Source: CAVUEG01 sp963740525 (lineage in GTDB: Bacteria; Actinomycetota; Actinomycetes; Propionibacteriales; Nocardioidaceae). Taken from it: a stretch of 64,000 bases of DNA. The stretch's first letter is position 1; each line of letters begins with the position of its first letter. The DNA lies in contig CAVUEG010000002.1 in the NCBI GenBank assembly GCA_963740525.1, positions 1 to 64,000 on the forward strand, given 5' to 3'. Position numbers and translations under genes: made by a program. The notes below the pieces were generated by a model, which was given only the letters and a program-made list of their open reading frames with translations, did no database searches and was not told the origin of the DNA. Positions 29,050-36,382 of this stretch are shown one piece after another.

Positions 29050-29439
29050 TCAGCCGGCGCCCGGCATGGGACCCGCGGTGAACGGTGTCGAGTGGCGCCG
29101 CCAGACCTGCCATCCGGCGTCGCCGAGGAGCCAGACGTCAGAGACAACGAAGGCTCCGCTCCTGTCCTCGCCCAGGACCGTGGCGCTCATCTGAATGCGC
29201 TGGAGCAGGGTCGCGCAGCCTCCGTCCACGTCGAGATGCTGCGCCACGACGTCGTACGCCGAGACGAGGTAGTCGGGCAGCACCTCGAGCCAGCGCTCGC
29301 GCGGGATCACCACCGGCACCGGGACGACGAGGACGAGCGCATAGTCGGGGTGGAGAACCGAGGTCGCGAGCTCGGCGTCGCGTTGCAGGACGACTCGCTC
29401 GAACTCCGCGATCCGCGTCGTGAGCGCCGGGTCCGTCAA
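29050..29439 (-). CDS. NTF2/SnoaL-like (DUF4440-type) protein
   Basis: A 129-residue alpha+beta cone protein. The N-terminal helix (LTTRIAEFERVVLQRDAELA) and following LHPDYALVLVV, and the closing strands VVSDVWLLGDAGWQVWRRHS, are typical of NTF2-like proteins of the DUF4440 kind. These can be small enzymes or ligand-binding proteins, and no catalytic residues identify an activity here. It starts inside the homocysteine methyltransferase stop (ATGA), so the two are translationally coupled. Confidence 0.7.
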   Translation of the reverse strand: MTDPALTTRIAEFERVVLQRDAELATSVLHPDYALVLVVPVPVVIPRERWLEVLPDYLVSAYDVVAQHLDVDGGCATLLQRIQMSATVLGEDRSGAFVVSDVWLLGDAGWQVWRRHSTPFTAGPMPGAG

Positions 29440-30356
29440 CGCGGCGTCACCCCCCAGAGCGCCGCGACGTGACGAGCATCGGTGCCACAGCAGCCCCCGA
29501 CCACCGAGAGTCCGGGCAGCCTGGCTCGCAACGCGTCCAGGGACGCGACCAGGAGGTCTATGTCACCGGCGTCGAGCTCGGTCATGGCGTCCAGCTCCGC
29601 GTGGGTCATCGTCGACGCGTTGGGTCGAAGCTCGACGATGCGCCCGGCCCAGTCCTCGTCGCCCAGGCCGCGGGCGAGGTGGGTCGGATGCGCGCAGTTG
29701 ACCCCGAAGTACGCCGCGTCCCCCGCCTCGTCCACCACCGCGATGGCCTCTCGCAGGGTGCTCCCCTCGGGCAGGGTCCCGTCGACCTCGACGGTGAACA
29801 GGATCCCGACGGGAACACCCGTGTCGTTCGCGGCTCGTACGACGCCGGCGGCCTCTTGTGGCGTGGTCATGGTCAGCGCCTCGACCAGGTCGGCCCCGGC
29901 CTCGGCGAACGACTCGATCTGGACGCGGTGGTAGTCCGCGGCCTCACCGATCTCCGGGCGCTCCCCGGCGACGTACCCGTCCCCTCGAGGGCCGATCACG
30001 CCGGAGACGAGGACGTTGACCAGGTCGGGCCAGCCTTCGCGCAGGCCTTTCAGGAAGGTGATCGCGTCGCAGTTCGCTCGGTGCGTGGCTGCTGCGTCGT
30101 ACCCGATCCGCCGCGCCCACTCCGGGTTGGCCCGCCACGTGGGCGCAGCGAGGATCAGCCCCGCGCCAGCCTCACCGGCGATGTCGGCGTAGGCGCCGTA
30201 GTAGTCGACCAGTGCGCCGCGGCCGTTGTCTTCGTACAGGAGCGGGAACGCGGCGAACTCGTCGAGGTCGAAGCCCCGATGGAAGATCAGGTCGGTCTCG
30301 AGACCACCGTCGGCGACGTAGGGGAGGCCACCGGGTGCCGGGAGGGGTGCTGACAC
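29436..30356 (-). CDS. Homocysteine S-methyltransferase family protein
   Basis: A 306-residue TIM-barrel methyltransferase of the MmuM/BhmT type, which moves a methyl group from S-methylmethionine or SAM to homocysteine to give methionine. It has the N-terminal ADGGLETDLIF motif. The zinc ligands are the cysteine in YFGVNCAHPTHL and the paired cysteines in VVGGCCGTDARHVAAL. The GTG at 30356 is chosen because family similarity begins there; the frame is open about 27 codons further. It overlaps the NTF2-like gene downstream. No riboswitch was recognised upstream. Confidence 0.85.
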   Translation of the reverse strand: MSAPLPAPGGLPYVADGGLETDLIFHRGFDLDEFAAFPLLYEDNGRGALVDYYGAYADIAGEAGAGLILAAPTWRANPEWARRIGYDAAATHRANCDAITFLKGLREGWPDLVNVLVSGVIGPRGDGYVAGERPEIGEAADYHRVQIESFAEAGADLVEALTMTTPQEAAGVVRAANDTGVPVGILFTVEVDGTLPEGSTLREAIAVVDEAGDAAYFGVNCAHPTHLARGLGDEDWAGRIVELRPNASTMTHAELDAMTELDAGDIDLLVASLDALRARLPGLSVVGGCCGTDARHVAALWGVTPR

Positions 30357-30455
30357 GGGCCACTCTCCTAGGTTCAACCCGAGGGCGGGATCCACCCGAC
30401 CATCGCAAGGCTGCCTCCGCGGAACGCCGCTCGTCAAGCAGTCCCCGGGCGGCGT

Positions 30456-30785
30456 CTAAGCCGGGACGTCCGGCGGGCCCGCGCGCTGGCTCTCGCGGCG
30501 CAGGTGCAGGCGCTCCTCGGCCTCCGGGAGGTACGCCAGGCAGGGCGCCTCGGCCGTTGGGTGCCTCTCGACCAGGTGGAACACCCACCGGTCCATCGCA
30601 GCCATGAAGCCGTTGTCCTCGCCGGGACGGTACGCCGACCACTTGAGGTGGCCGCGGGACAGGCATTCGGAGCAGTCGACCTTGTAGACGAGCTGGTCGC
30701 GCCCGTCGACCTCGATCCTCACCCGCGCCAGCGGGCCGGCCTGGGTGGCGGCCTTCTTCTCGCGTGCAGATCGGCTCGCTGTCAT
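30456..30785 (-). CDS. Small protein of unknown function with a CxxC motif
   Basis: A 109-residue soluble protein with a lysine-rich N-terminus (SAREKKAATQAG) and a short beta region that includes the pair VDCSECLSRGH, a possible zinc or redox CxxC site. The rest (GFMAAMDRWVFHLVERHP and PEAEERLHLRRESQ) is charged and helical. I do not recognise a family. It sits alone between the methyltransferase and the DUF2182 gene. Confidence 0.55.
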   Translation of the reverse strand: MTASRSAREKKAATQAGPLARVRIEVDGRDQLVYKVDCSECLSRGHLKWSAYRPGEDNGFMAAMDRWVFHLVERHPTAEAPCLAYLPEAEERLHLRRESQRAGPPDVPA

Positions 30786-30859
30786 GCCACACCTCTGTCG
30801 TCCTCGGGAGCGGAGCCTATGCCCCCCCGGCCGGACGACCCGACCGCGGTGTCCTGGCC

Positions 30860-31633
30860 TCAGGCGAGATACCCGATCCACAGGCCCCACCCGACGAGCA
30901 GGACGGCAGCCACGTGGCTGATCCGCAACGATCGGGGAAGAAGCTTCTCGGCCAGAACGAACACGGTGATGGCCGCCATCCACCCGAGGTGCATGGTCCC
31001 GACGACGAACAGCACGGCCATCAGGGCCCAGCAGCAGCCCAGACAGTAGGCGCCATGGCGGATCCCCATCACGAGTGCACCCCTGGCCCCTTCCCGCCAC
31101 TCGGCAATCAGGAAACCGGTCGGGGTCCGGCAGCCACGCAGACACGACTCCTTCCACCTCGTCACCTGGAAGAGTCCCGCGAGCACCAGCACGGTGCCGC
31201 CCACCACGGGGCGGTCGATGGCGCCAGCCGTCGTGAGCAGTTCGGTTCGCTGAAGGGCCACCTGCAGACCCGCAGCGACGAGGCTGAAACCCAGCCACAC
31301 GACGAGGTACCCGGCGAGGAAGGCCGGAACCGTGGGCAGCCGGCCGACCGGACGACCACTGCGGGTCCATGTCGTGAAGGTGGCGACCATCGGCGTGGCC
31401 GACGGGACCATCATCGCAACCATCATGGCCGACCACATCGCCGAGACGAGCAGGAGCTGGTGTCCGACCGTGGGCATCGCCATCGGCATCGTGGCCACCG
31501 CACTCGGCATCCTCATGCTGTGTGACAGCGCGATCATGACCGCCCAGGCTGCGACAGTCACGGCCGCGAGGCTGCCGACGACAGCGGTGCGATCGACCCG
31601 GGCGGACCTGACAACGGTGCCGAGGCTGGGCAT
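30860..31633 (-). CDS. DUF2182 integral membrane protein
   Basis: A 257-residue membrane protein with about seven hydrophobic segments. It is rich in methionine (PSAVATMPMAMPTVG and MWSAMMVAMMVPSATPMV) and carries the diagnostic HGAYCLGCCWALM segment and the pair CLRGC, consistent with DUF2182, described as a predicted metal-binding membrane protein. It follows the DUF1326 gene after 5 bases, and these two families are regularly neighbours. Methionine- and cysteine-rich membrane segments suggest a soft metal such as copper, which is inference. Confidence 0.8.
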   Translation of the reverse strand: MPSLGTVVRSARVDRTAVVGSLAAVTVAAWAVMIALSHSMRMPSAVATMPMAMPTVGHQLLLVSAMWSAMMVAMMVPSATPMVATFTTWTRSGRPVGRLPTVPAFLAGYLVVWLGFSLVAAGLQVALQRTELLTTAGAIDRPVVGGTVLVLAGLFQVTRWKESCLRGCRTPTGFLIAEWREGARGALVMGIRHGAYCLGCCWALMAVLFVVGTMHLGWMAAITVFVLAEKLLPRSLRISHVAAVLLVGWGLWIGYLA

Positions 31634-31638
31634 GGTGA

Positions 31639-32259
31639 TCAGGCCTGGTAGGAGAACGGGGAGAAGAAGCCGTTCTTCTCCGACAGGTCCCAGTTCAGCC
31701 CGTGGTCGTGGTAGGTGAGCGCGCCGGAACGGGCCACCTCGGCGGGGTACCCGGGGGCGATGCAGAGCGCATGTCCCGACACCGTCACTGGGCTTCCCTG
31801 CTGTCCCTCGAGACCGTCGATCTCGACCGCCCCCACGTCACCGATCTTCAGTGACCGGTGGCGGCCCTTGGTCTCGAAGTCGATCGAGACGCTGCTGATC
31901 CCCAGAACCTCGCCGATGTGGGTGGCCAGTCGTTCCGGATGTCCGCCCAGCTGGCCGGTGAAGATCCGGGTCAGGGCGTCGGCCTGCTTCCCGTTGGCGC
32001 GGGCGTCGAGGTAGAGAGCAACCGTCCAAGGGACCTGTGCCATGTGACCCGGCGAGTGCACGGCCAGCGCCACATTGAGGTCGTCGAGCGGTACGTCGTC
32101 GAGACCGCCCTCGGCGATGTGCCACCCGACCAGGGCTGTGCAGTCGTCCTGGGTCGGCATGCTGAGAAACACACAGGGGCAGGCCGCGTCGCAGTTGCAC
32201 GACTCGAAGTACGTCCCGGTGATGCTCCATGTCGGGGTGACGTTGGGTGAGGTGGTCAT
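31639..32259 (-). CDS. DUF1326 cysteine-rich protein
   Basis: A 206-residue protein whose N-terminus carries the DUF1326 signature: GTYFESCNCDAACPCVFLS followed by a further cysteine (QDDC), five cysteines in about 22 residues. The remainder is beta-rich and ends with a histidine pair (YHDHGLNWDLSEKNGFFSPF). The start is the ATG at 32259 with a GAGGAAG site. It lies between a small exported protein and the DUF2182 membrane protein in a tight operon. DUF1326/DUF2182 pairs are widespread; metal handling is suspected but not shown. Confidence 0.85.
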   Translation of the reverse strand: MTTSPNVTPTWSITGTYFESCNCDAACPCVFLSMPTQDDCTALVGWHIAEGGLDDVPLDDLNVALAVHSPGHMAQVPWTVALYLDARANGKQADALTRIFTGQLGGHPERLATHIGEVLGISSVSIDFETKGRHRSLKIGDVGAVEIDGLEGQQGSPVTVSGHALCIAPGYPAEVARSGALTYHDHGLNWDLSEKNGFFSPFSYQA

Positions 32260-32272
32260 GACCTTCCTCTCG

Positions 32273-32554
32273 TCAGTCGCTGCAGGTGTTGGGGATGGGC
32301 GCATCTCCGGCGAGATGGGCCTGGATCTCGTCTCCGACGCCGTCCTCTGCCAGTGACTTGACGAAGGCGCCGAACCCCGCGCCCATCTGGGCGTACCGAC
32401 TGATGTCGTTGCCAAGGCATCCCCGGTTGTGCGGCGCCGCGGCAGAGGCGGGTGCTGCGAACGCTGTTGCGAGGACGAGTGCCCCCGCACCCGCGCCGGC
32501 GAAGAGGCGGAGGGTTCCTGCGGATCTTCCTGCTGCGTGGCTGTTGCCTGACAT
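32273..32554 (-). CDS. Small exported protein with two cysteines
   Basis: A 93-residue protein with a Sec signal peptide (LFAGAGAGALVLATAFAAPASA, cleavage likely after ASA near residue 38). The mature part is about 55 residues and has two cysteines (HNRGCLGNDISRYAQ and PIPNTCSD) that could form a disulfide. An AGGAG site precedes the ATG. It is the first gene of the operon with DUF1326 and DUF2182. I do not know its family. Confidence 0.6.
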   Translation of the reverse strand: MSGNSHAAGRSAGTLRLFAGAGAGALVLATAFAAPASAAAPHNRGCLGNDISRYAQMGAGFGAFVKSLAEDGVGDEIQAHLAGDAPIPNTCSD

Positions 32555-32669
32555 GGCGTCTCCTAGAGGTCGTCGGATACGACGACGCTAGGACCGGCGC
32601 GGGGGCACGCGCGTCGGTGGTAGTACGCAGATTCAGGGAGAATGCTGGCCCCGATGGCGGCATCCCGCC

Positions 32670-32697
32670 AGGCAGGTCCGCTCAGGCAGGTCCGCTC
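32670..32697. repeat. Tandem repeat of 14 bp
   Basis: AGGCAGGTCCGCTC occurs twice in direct succession in the short region between the exported-protein gene and the hydrolase-LuxR gene, just beyond the latter's stop. It may mark replication slippage; no function is evident. Confidence 0.7.
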
Positions 32698-32714
32698 AGG
32701 AAGGTGTCGTTCGG

Positions 32715-33791
32715 CTAGACGTCTGGGTCGGCTGCCGTCAGCGAGGAGGCGCGCGCCGCGATTGCGGCCCGGCCGGACTTGCCGCGCAGCCCCAGCTTCT
32801 CGTACACGTTCCCCAGGTGCCGCTCCACGGTTCGCACGCTGACGAAGAGCGTGTCCGCGATCTCCTGGTTGGTCATCCCGGCCGCCACAGAGCGAACAAT
32901 CTCGACCTCCCGGGGCGTCAACTCGTCCTCGACGCTGGCGACGTCGCTCGGGAGAGCGGGAAGGAAGGCCTTGAGCTCGCGTAGGAAGACCCCCCAGGCG
33001 GCTTCGTCGGCGAGCAGGATGTGGTTGCGACTCTCGAGCGGCACGAAGCGCGCGTCGGGGATCAACGACGCCATCTCGCGTCCCTGCTCGTACGGCACGG
33101 CCGCGTCATCTTGTGCGTGCATGACGAGGGTGGGCGTGGTGACCTGCTCGAGCAGGCCGGAGACGTCGACCTCCTCGCGGGCGAGCCGCATCAGCGCGGC
33201 CGTCTCCGGCGTGGCGGAGATCCGCTGCATCTCGTCGAACCAGGTCATCTGCTCGTGGGTCGCGTCCGGTACGAAGAGGGTGGTGAACGTGCGCCGGAAG
33301 GCTGGGTTCGCCTGGCCCCAACCCACCCGGATCATGGACAACATGACCTCGGCCTCAGCCCGGGCCTGCGACGAGGGGTCCCGGCGCAACCGGCCCTGGG
33401 GGAATCCGCCGCAGAGGACGAGCTGGGTCACTCGTTCGGGGTGTCGCACGGCGTACGCAACCGCGACGGCGGCTCCGTTCGACAGCCCCAGGAGGGAGAA
33501 CTGCTCGAGCCCTGCCGCATCGACGACTGCCTCGAGGTCCTCCACCCAGGCATCCAACGAGAATCGGGTGACGTCCCGGTCCGAGACACCTGAGCCCCGC
33601 TCGTCGTAGCGAAGCAGCGTTCGGCCGGTCGCCAGACCCTGAAGCCAGTGGTGCCAAAGGGGACTGTCCCAGTCGTACTGCAGGTGGGTCATCCACGTCG
33701 CCACGCGGACCAGGGGGGGTCCGATCCCATGGACCCCGAACGCGAGGCGTACCCCGTCGGCCGAGGTGCAGAAGCGGATTGTCTGGGTCAC
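32715..33791 (-). CDS. Alpha/beta hydrolase fused to a LuxR-type DNA-binding domain
   Basis: A 358-residue fusion. Residues about 5-275 form an alpha/beta hydrolase with nucleophile Ser104 in LLGLSNGAAVAVAYA, an acid in LVMHAQDDAAVP and a histidine in LESRNHILLADE. Residues about 288-350 form a LuxR/GerE helix-turn-helix (LTPREVEIVRSVAAGMTNQE, then FVSVRTVERHLGNVYEKLGL). Such one-component regulators probably use the hydrolase fold to bind or process a small ligand that controls DNA binding. It lies downstream of the histidine-kinase/DUF1059 pair on the same strand, 70 bases away. Ligand and targets are unknown. Confidence 0.82.
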   Translation of the reverse strand: MTQTIRFCTSADGVRLAFGVHGIGPPLVRVATWMTHLQYDWDSPLWHHWLQGLATGRTLLRYDERGSGVSDRDVTRFSLDAWVEDLEAVVDAAGLEQFSLLGLSNGAAVAVAYAVRHPERVTQLVLCGGFPQGRLRRDPSSQARAEAEVMLSMIRVGWGQANPAFRRTFTTLFVPDATHEQMTWFDEMQRISATPETAALMRLAREEVDVSGLLEQVTTPTLVMHAQDDAAVPYEQGREMASLIPDARFVPLESRNHILLADEAAWGVFLRELKAFLPALPSDVASVEDELTPREVEIVRSVAAGMTNQEIADTLFVSVRTVERHLGNVYEKLGLRGKSGRAAIAARASSLTAADPDV

Positions 33792-33861
33792 GTCGTGAGA
33801 CCAGTGCTCAGGCCAGGCCCAGATGCCTCAACGCCTGACGCCATGGGGTGCTTGACGGTGC

Positions 33862-34038
33862 TCAGGCGTAGACGATGTTGGCGCCGATGGCCTCGAGCAT
33901 CTCGGGGGTGACGTCGGTGACGCCGTGAGCCTCACGGGCGTGCACGGCAACGAGTTCCAGGATGCGGTCGCGGCTGTCTTCCTCGAAACGCGCTGAGCAG
34001 CCTGGTACGGCGTCCCCACAGGCGAGCTTGAACTTCAT
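33862..34038 (-). CDS. DUF1059 small protein
   Basis: A 58-residue protein that fits DUF1059: MKFKLACGDAVPGCSARFEE, a helical middle (DRILELVAVHAREAHG) and the terminal VTPEMLEAIGANI. Two cysteines occur at the family positions. DUF1059 proteins are small and uncharacterised. Its start overlaps the stop of the histidine-kinase-like gene as ATGA, so translation is coupled. An output or partner role for the kinase-like protein is possible but untested. Confidence 0.8.
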   Translation of the reverse strand: MKFKLACGDAVPGCSARFEEDSRDRILELVAVHAREAHGVTDVTPEMLEAIGANIVYA

Positions 34039-34970
34039 GGTCGTCCTCCCTTGTCGCTTCGTCCGGTCTCCGGTGGCTCCGGGTCGGCCGGTGGTTCACG
34101 TGGCAGCCGTGCGAAGAGCACGGTGGTCTGGTCGTCGCCCTCGGCTCCGAGGAACCCCCCGTGAGCCACGGTCAGCGCGCGAGCCATGTACAGCCCCATT
34201 GTCACGCCCGTGGCGTCGTCATTGGACCCGAACGGGTCGAAGAGTGCCTTGAGAATCATCGGCCCGATGGGCTCACCGTCGCGCACCATGCGGATCTCGA
34301 CCCAGGCCCCGGTCTCGACGACGTCGATAGCGACGCTGTCCGGAGCCGGGTCGCGGTGGGCCGTGGTCCAGAGGTCGCGGAGCACGCGACGGAGCAGCTC
34401 TGGGTCGGCGTACACCGTCACGTTGGCGCCGCGGCGCACACCGGGGCTGCCCACGAGGCCCTCGCACAGGCCGGCGATGTCGACGGGCTGGATCCCGACC
34501 CGGACCCGGCCCAACGAGGCGGAGGCGGTGAGCTCGACGTCGAGGATGTGCTCACCCAGACGGGTCAGGGCGTCCGACAGCCGTTCGTGCGCGTCGGCGA
34601 CCTGGTCCTCGGGAACGTCCCCTTCTGCGAGGACCATCGCCCAGCCCCGGGCGACGGTGACCGGTGTGCTCAGCTCGTGGGCGAAAGCGGCGAGGAACCG
34701 GTCGCGCTGGCGGGCGTCGTCGGGGTCGGGACGGTTGGTGATCGCGGCCGATCCGGCGACGAGGAAGTCCCGCACCCAGCGGTGCAGCAGGGACGTCTCG
34801 ATGTCCCACTCCTGCGCGACGTCCTCCACGGACTCGCCGCCCAGCACGGTGAGCACCATGGAGACCCGGAGGTCGAGGGCTGCCTGGGCCGTGACGCGGG
34901 GGTCGACCCCTTCGGAGGCGGACACGCGACGCAGCATCTGCGGAGGTGCCGGCTCCGAGGTCTCACTCAT
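34035..34970 (-). CDS. Transposase-type HTH fused to a degenerate histidine-kinase core
   Basis: A 311-residue protein. Residues about 30-80 resemble the helix-turn-helix of IS3-type transposases and related proteins (LTVLGGESVEDVAQEWDIET, then LLHRWVRDFLVAG). Residues about 88-155 are a HisKA dimerisation helix with an intact H-box, RFLAAFAHELSTPVTV (H98). Residues about 165-300 are an HATPase_c-like region, but the N-box lacks its asparagine (VLRDLWTTAHRDPAPDS) and the glycine-rich G2 loop is weak (GVTMGLYMARAL). There is no membrane segment, so it is cytosolic. ATP binding may be lost. No response regulator is adjacent; DUF1059 is coupled downstream. Confidence 0.75.
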   Translation of the reverse strand: MSETSEPAPPQMLRRVSASEGVDPRVTAQAALDLRVSMVLTVLGGESVEDVAQEWDIETSLLHRWVRDFLVAGSAAITNRPDPDDARQRDRFLAAFAHELSTPVTVARGWAMVLAEGDVPEDQVADAHERLSDALTRLGEHILDVELTASASLGRVRVGIQPVDIAGLCEGLVGSPGVRRGANVTVYADPELLRRVLRDLWTTAHRDPAPDSVAIDVVETGAWVEIRMVRDGEPIGPMILKALFDPFGSNDDATGVTMGLYMARALTVAHGGFLGAEGDDQTTVLFARLPREPPADPEPPETGRSDKGGRP

Positions 34971-35185
34971 CGCGTCTGCCTCCAGGCGTGCTTCGTCCCC
35001 GATGTGATCGTCCCGCTCCGTGCGAGGCGTGTGAGCCCAGAGACACGCTACGCCCGTCCGGCTGCGTCGGGAGCGACATTCCCCGGATCCTCACACCTTC
35101 CCTGATCCCGCGCCGCGGCACCGTGATTAGACCACCGGGGCTAGACCGGAGCGTCTCGCCAAGAGACCTTCGTCTCGAGCTCTTG

Positions 35186-35201
35186 CGGGACCTTGGTCCC
35201 G
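35186..35201. promoter_or_regulatory. DosR/DevR-like palindrome upstream of the DUF5995 gene
   Basis: CGGGACC-TT-GGTCCCG is a perfect 7-base inverted repeat. The core GGGAC-N4-GTCCC matches the actinobacterial DosR (DevR) box, with deviations at the flanking and inner bases. It lies 43 bases before the DUF5995 start. The 35100-35200 region also holds looser repeats of CTCG and GAGACC. Confidence 0.45.
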
Positions 35202-35244
35202 ATGCAGAATATGTGGCCTGACTGCGCTGCCTGGGGAGGGAGCA

Positions 35245-36231
35245 ATGTTCTTCGCACGATTGGTACGCCGCGCCCGTTGGACCGTCGGAGTCCTGACGGG
35301 ACTGCTGGTTGCAGGGCTCCTCACTGGTGGGACGAGCGCGGCGGCGACCACCGCCGTGAACGTCCCGTGGTCCTCCTACCTCAGCGGCTGGACCGACGCG
35401 TACGTACCCACCTCGTCGAACGACTGCGTCGCCGGCCGCAGCAACTGCCTCAAGGCGACACTGAAGGAGCTGGCGAGGGTCGCCGACGACACGGCCGCGA
35501 CCTGTTCGCACGACGCGATCTTCGCGCGCGCCTACCTGCGCATGACGCAGACCTACGGTTGGAGCCGCGACATCCCGGGCTACTACCAGGACGTGCCGTT
35601 CGCGAATCACCAGGACGCCACCTTCGCGAAGTACTACACCGACGCCTTCTACGCCTACCGGTCGGGCAACCTCGCCTCCGTGCCGGAGGCATGGCGCATC
35701 GCCTTCGATGCCTCGCGGGACAAGCGGGTCAGCGCGAGCGGGAGCCTGCTGCTCGGGATGAACGCGCACATCAACCGCGACCTGCCGTTCGTCCTTGCGG
35801 CAGTAGGGCTGGTTGCGCCGGACGGGACGTCACGAAAGCCCGACTACGACGCGGTCGAGCAGTGGCTCTATACGGCCACCGCGCCGCTCCTTGCCGAGTT
35901 CGCCGCACGCTTCGATCCCACGGCTGACGACTCCGACGACCCCTTCGGTCTCAGCAACTTCGCCTTGTTCCAGATCGTCTCGGCGCAGCGCGAGACCGCC
36001 TGGCGCAACGCCGAGGCCCTGGTGTCGGCGAAGACGCCGGTGGAGCGTGCAGCTGTTGCCGCGTCGATCGAGGCCGGGGCCACGACCATGGCCCAGACGC
36101 TCCTGGCCACGCAGTCCTACACCCCGCCGCTCAACTCCACGGTGCCTCGGGACCAGTGGTGCGCCGCACACCACGACGACGCACCCCCACTGCCCTACGA
36201 CTTCGGAACTGCCAAGCCCTACGGGTACTAG
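35245..36231 (+). CDS. Exported DUF5995-family protein
   Basis: A 328-residue protein with a Sec signal peptide (TVGVLTGLLVAGLLTGGTSA, cleavage near residue 33). The mature domain is helical and carries the features of DUF5995: FARAYLRMTQTYGWSRDI, LLLGMNAHINRDLPFVLAAV with its conserved histidine and aspartate, and FALFQIVSAQRETAWRNAEAL. The conserved His/Asp/Glu residues suggest a metal site. The biological role is unknown. An ATG after GGGAGGG gives the start. The upstream dyad suggests regulation under low oxygen or nitric oxide if the DosR-like box is genuine. Confidence 0.72.
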   Translation: MFFARLVRRARWTVGVLTGLLVAGLLTGGTSAAATTAVNVPWSSYLSGWTDAYVPTSSNDCVAGRSNCLKATLKELARVADDTAATCSHDAIFARAYLRMTQTYGWSRDIPGYYQDVPFANHQDATFAKYYTDAFYAYRSGNLASVPEAWRIAFDASRDKRVSASGSLLLGMNAHINRDLPFVLAAVGLVAPDGTSRKPDYDAVEQWLYTATAPLLAEFAARFDPTADDSDDPFGLSNFALFQIVSAQRETAWRNAEALVSAKTPVERAAVAASIEAGATTMAQTLLATQSYTPPLNSTVPRDQWCAAHHDDAPPLPYDFGTAKPYGY

Positions 36232-36382
36232 CCGGATACCCGCCGCTAGCACGGACTTCCTCGATCTCGGGACAGACACGCCGCGATCGAGTTACGGTCG
36301 AGTGCTTGTGAGACAGGGTGTGCACTCTGGGGCTGATGTTCCAGATGTGACCGCCGAGGCCGCTACCGGAGGGGAAGCCGGG

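Noticed and set aside
30357..30455. A cobalamin or SAM riboswitch before the homocysteine methyltransferase gene
   Set aside because: The gap is only about 100 bases and shows no B12-box or SAM-class motif.
36232..36382. A c-di-AMP (ydaO/yuaA) riboswitch before the M23 peptidase gene
   Set aside because: Such RNAs often precede wall hydrolases in actinobacteria, but none of the conserved elements is visible and the gap is too short.
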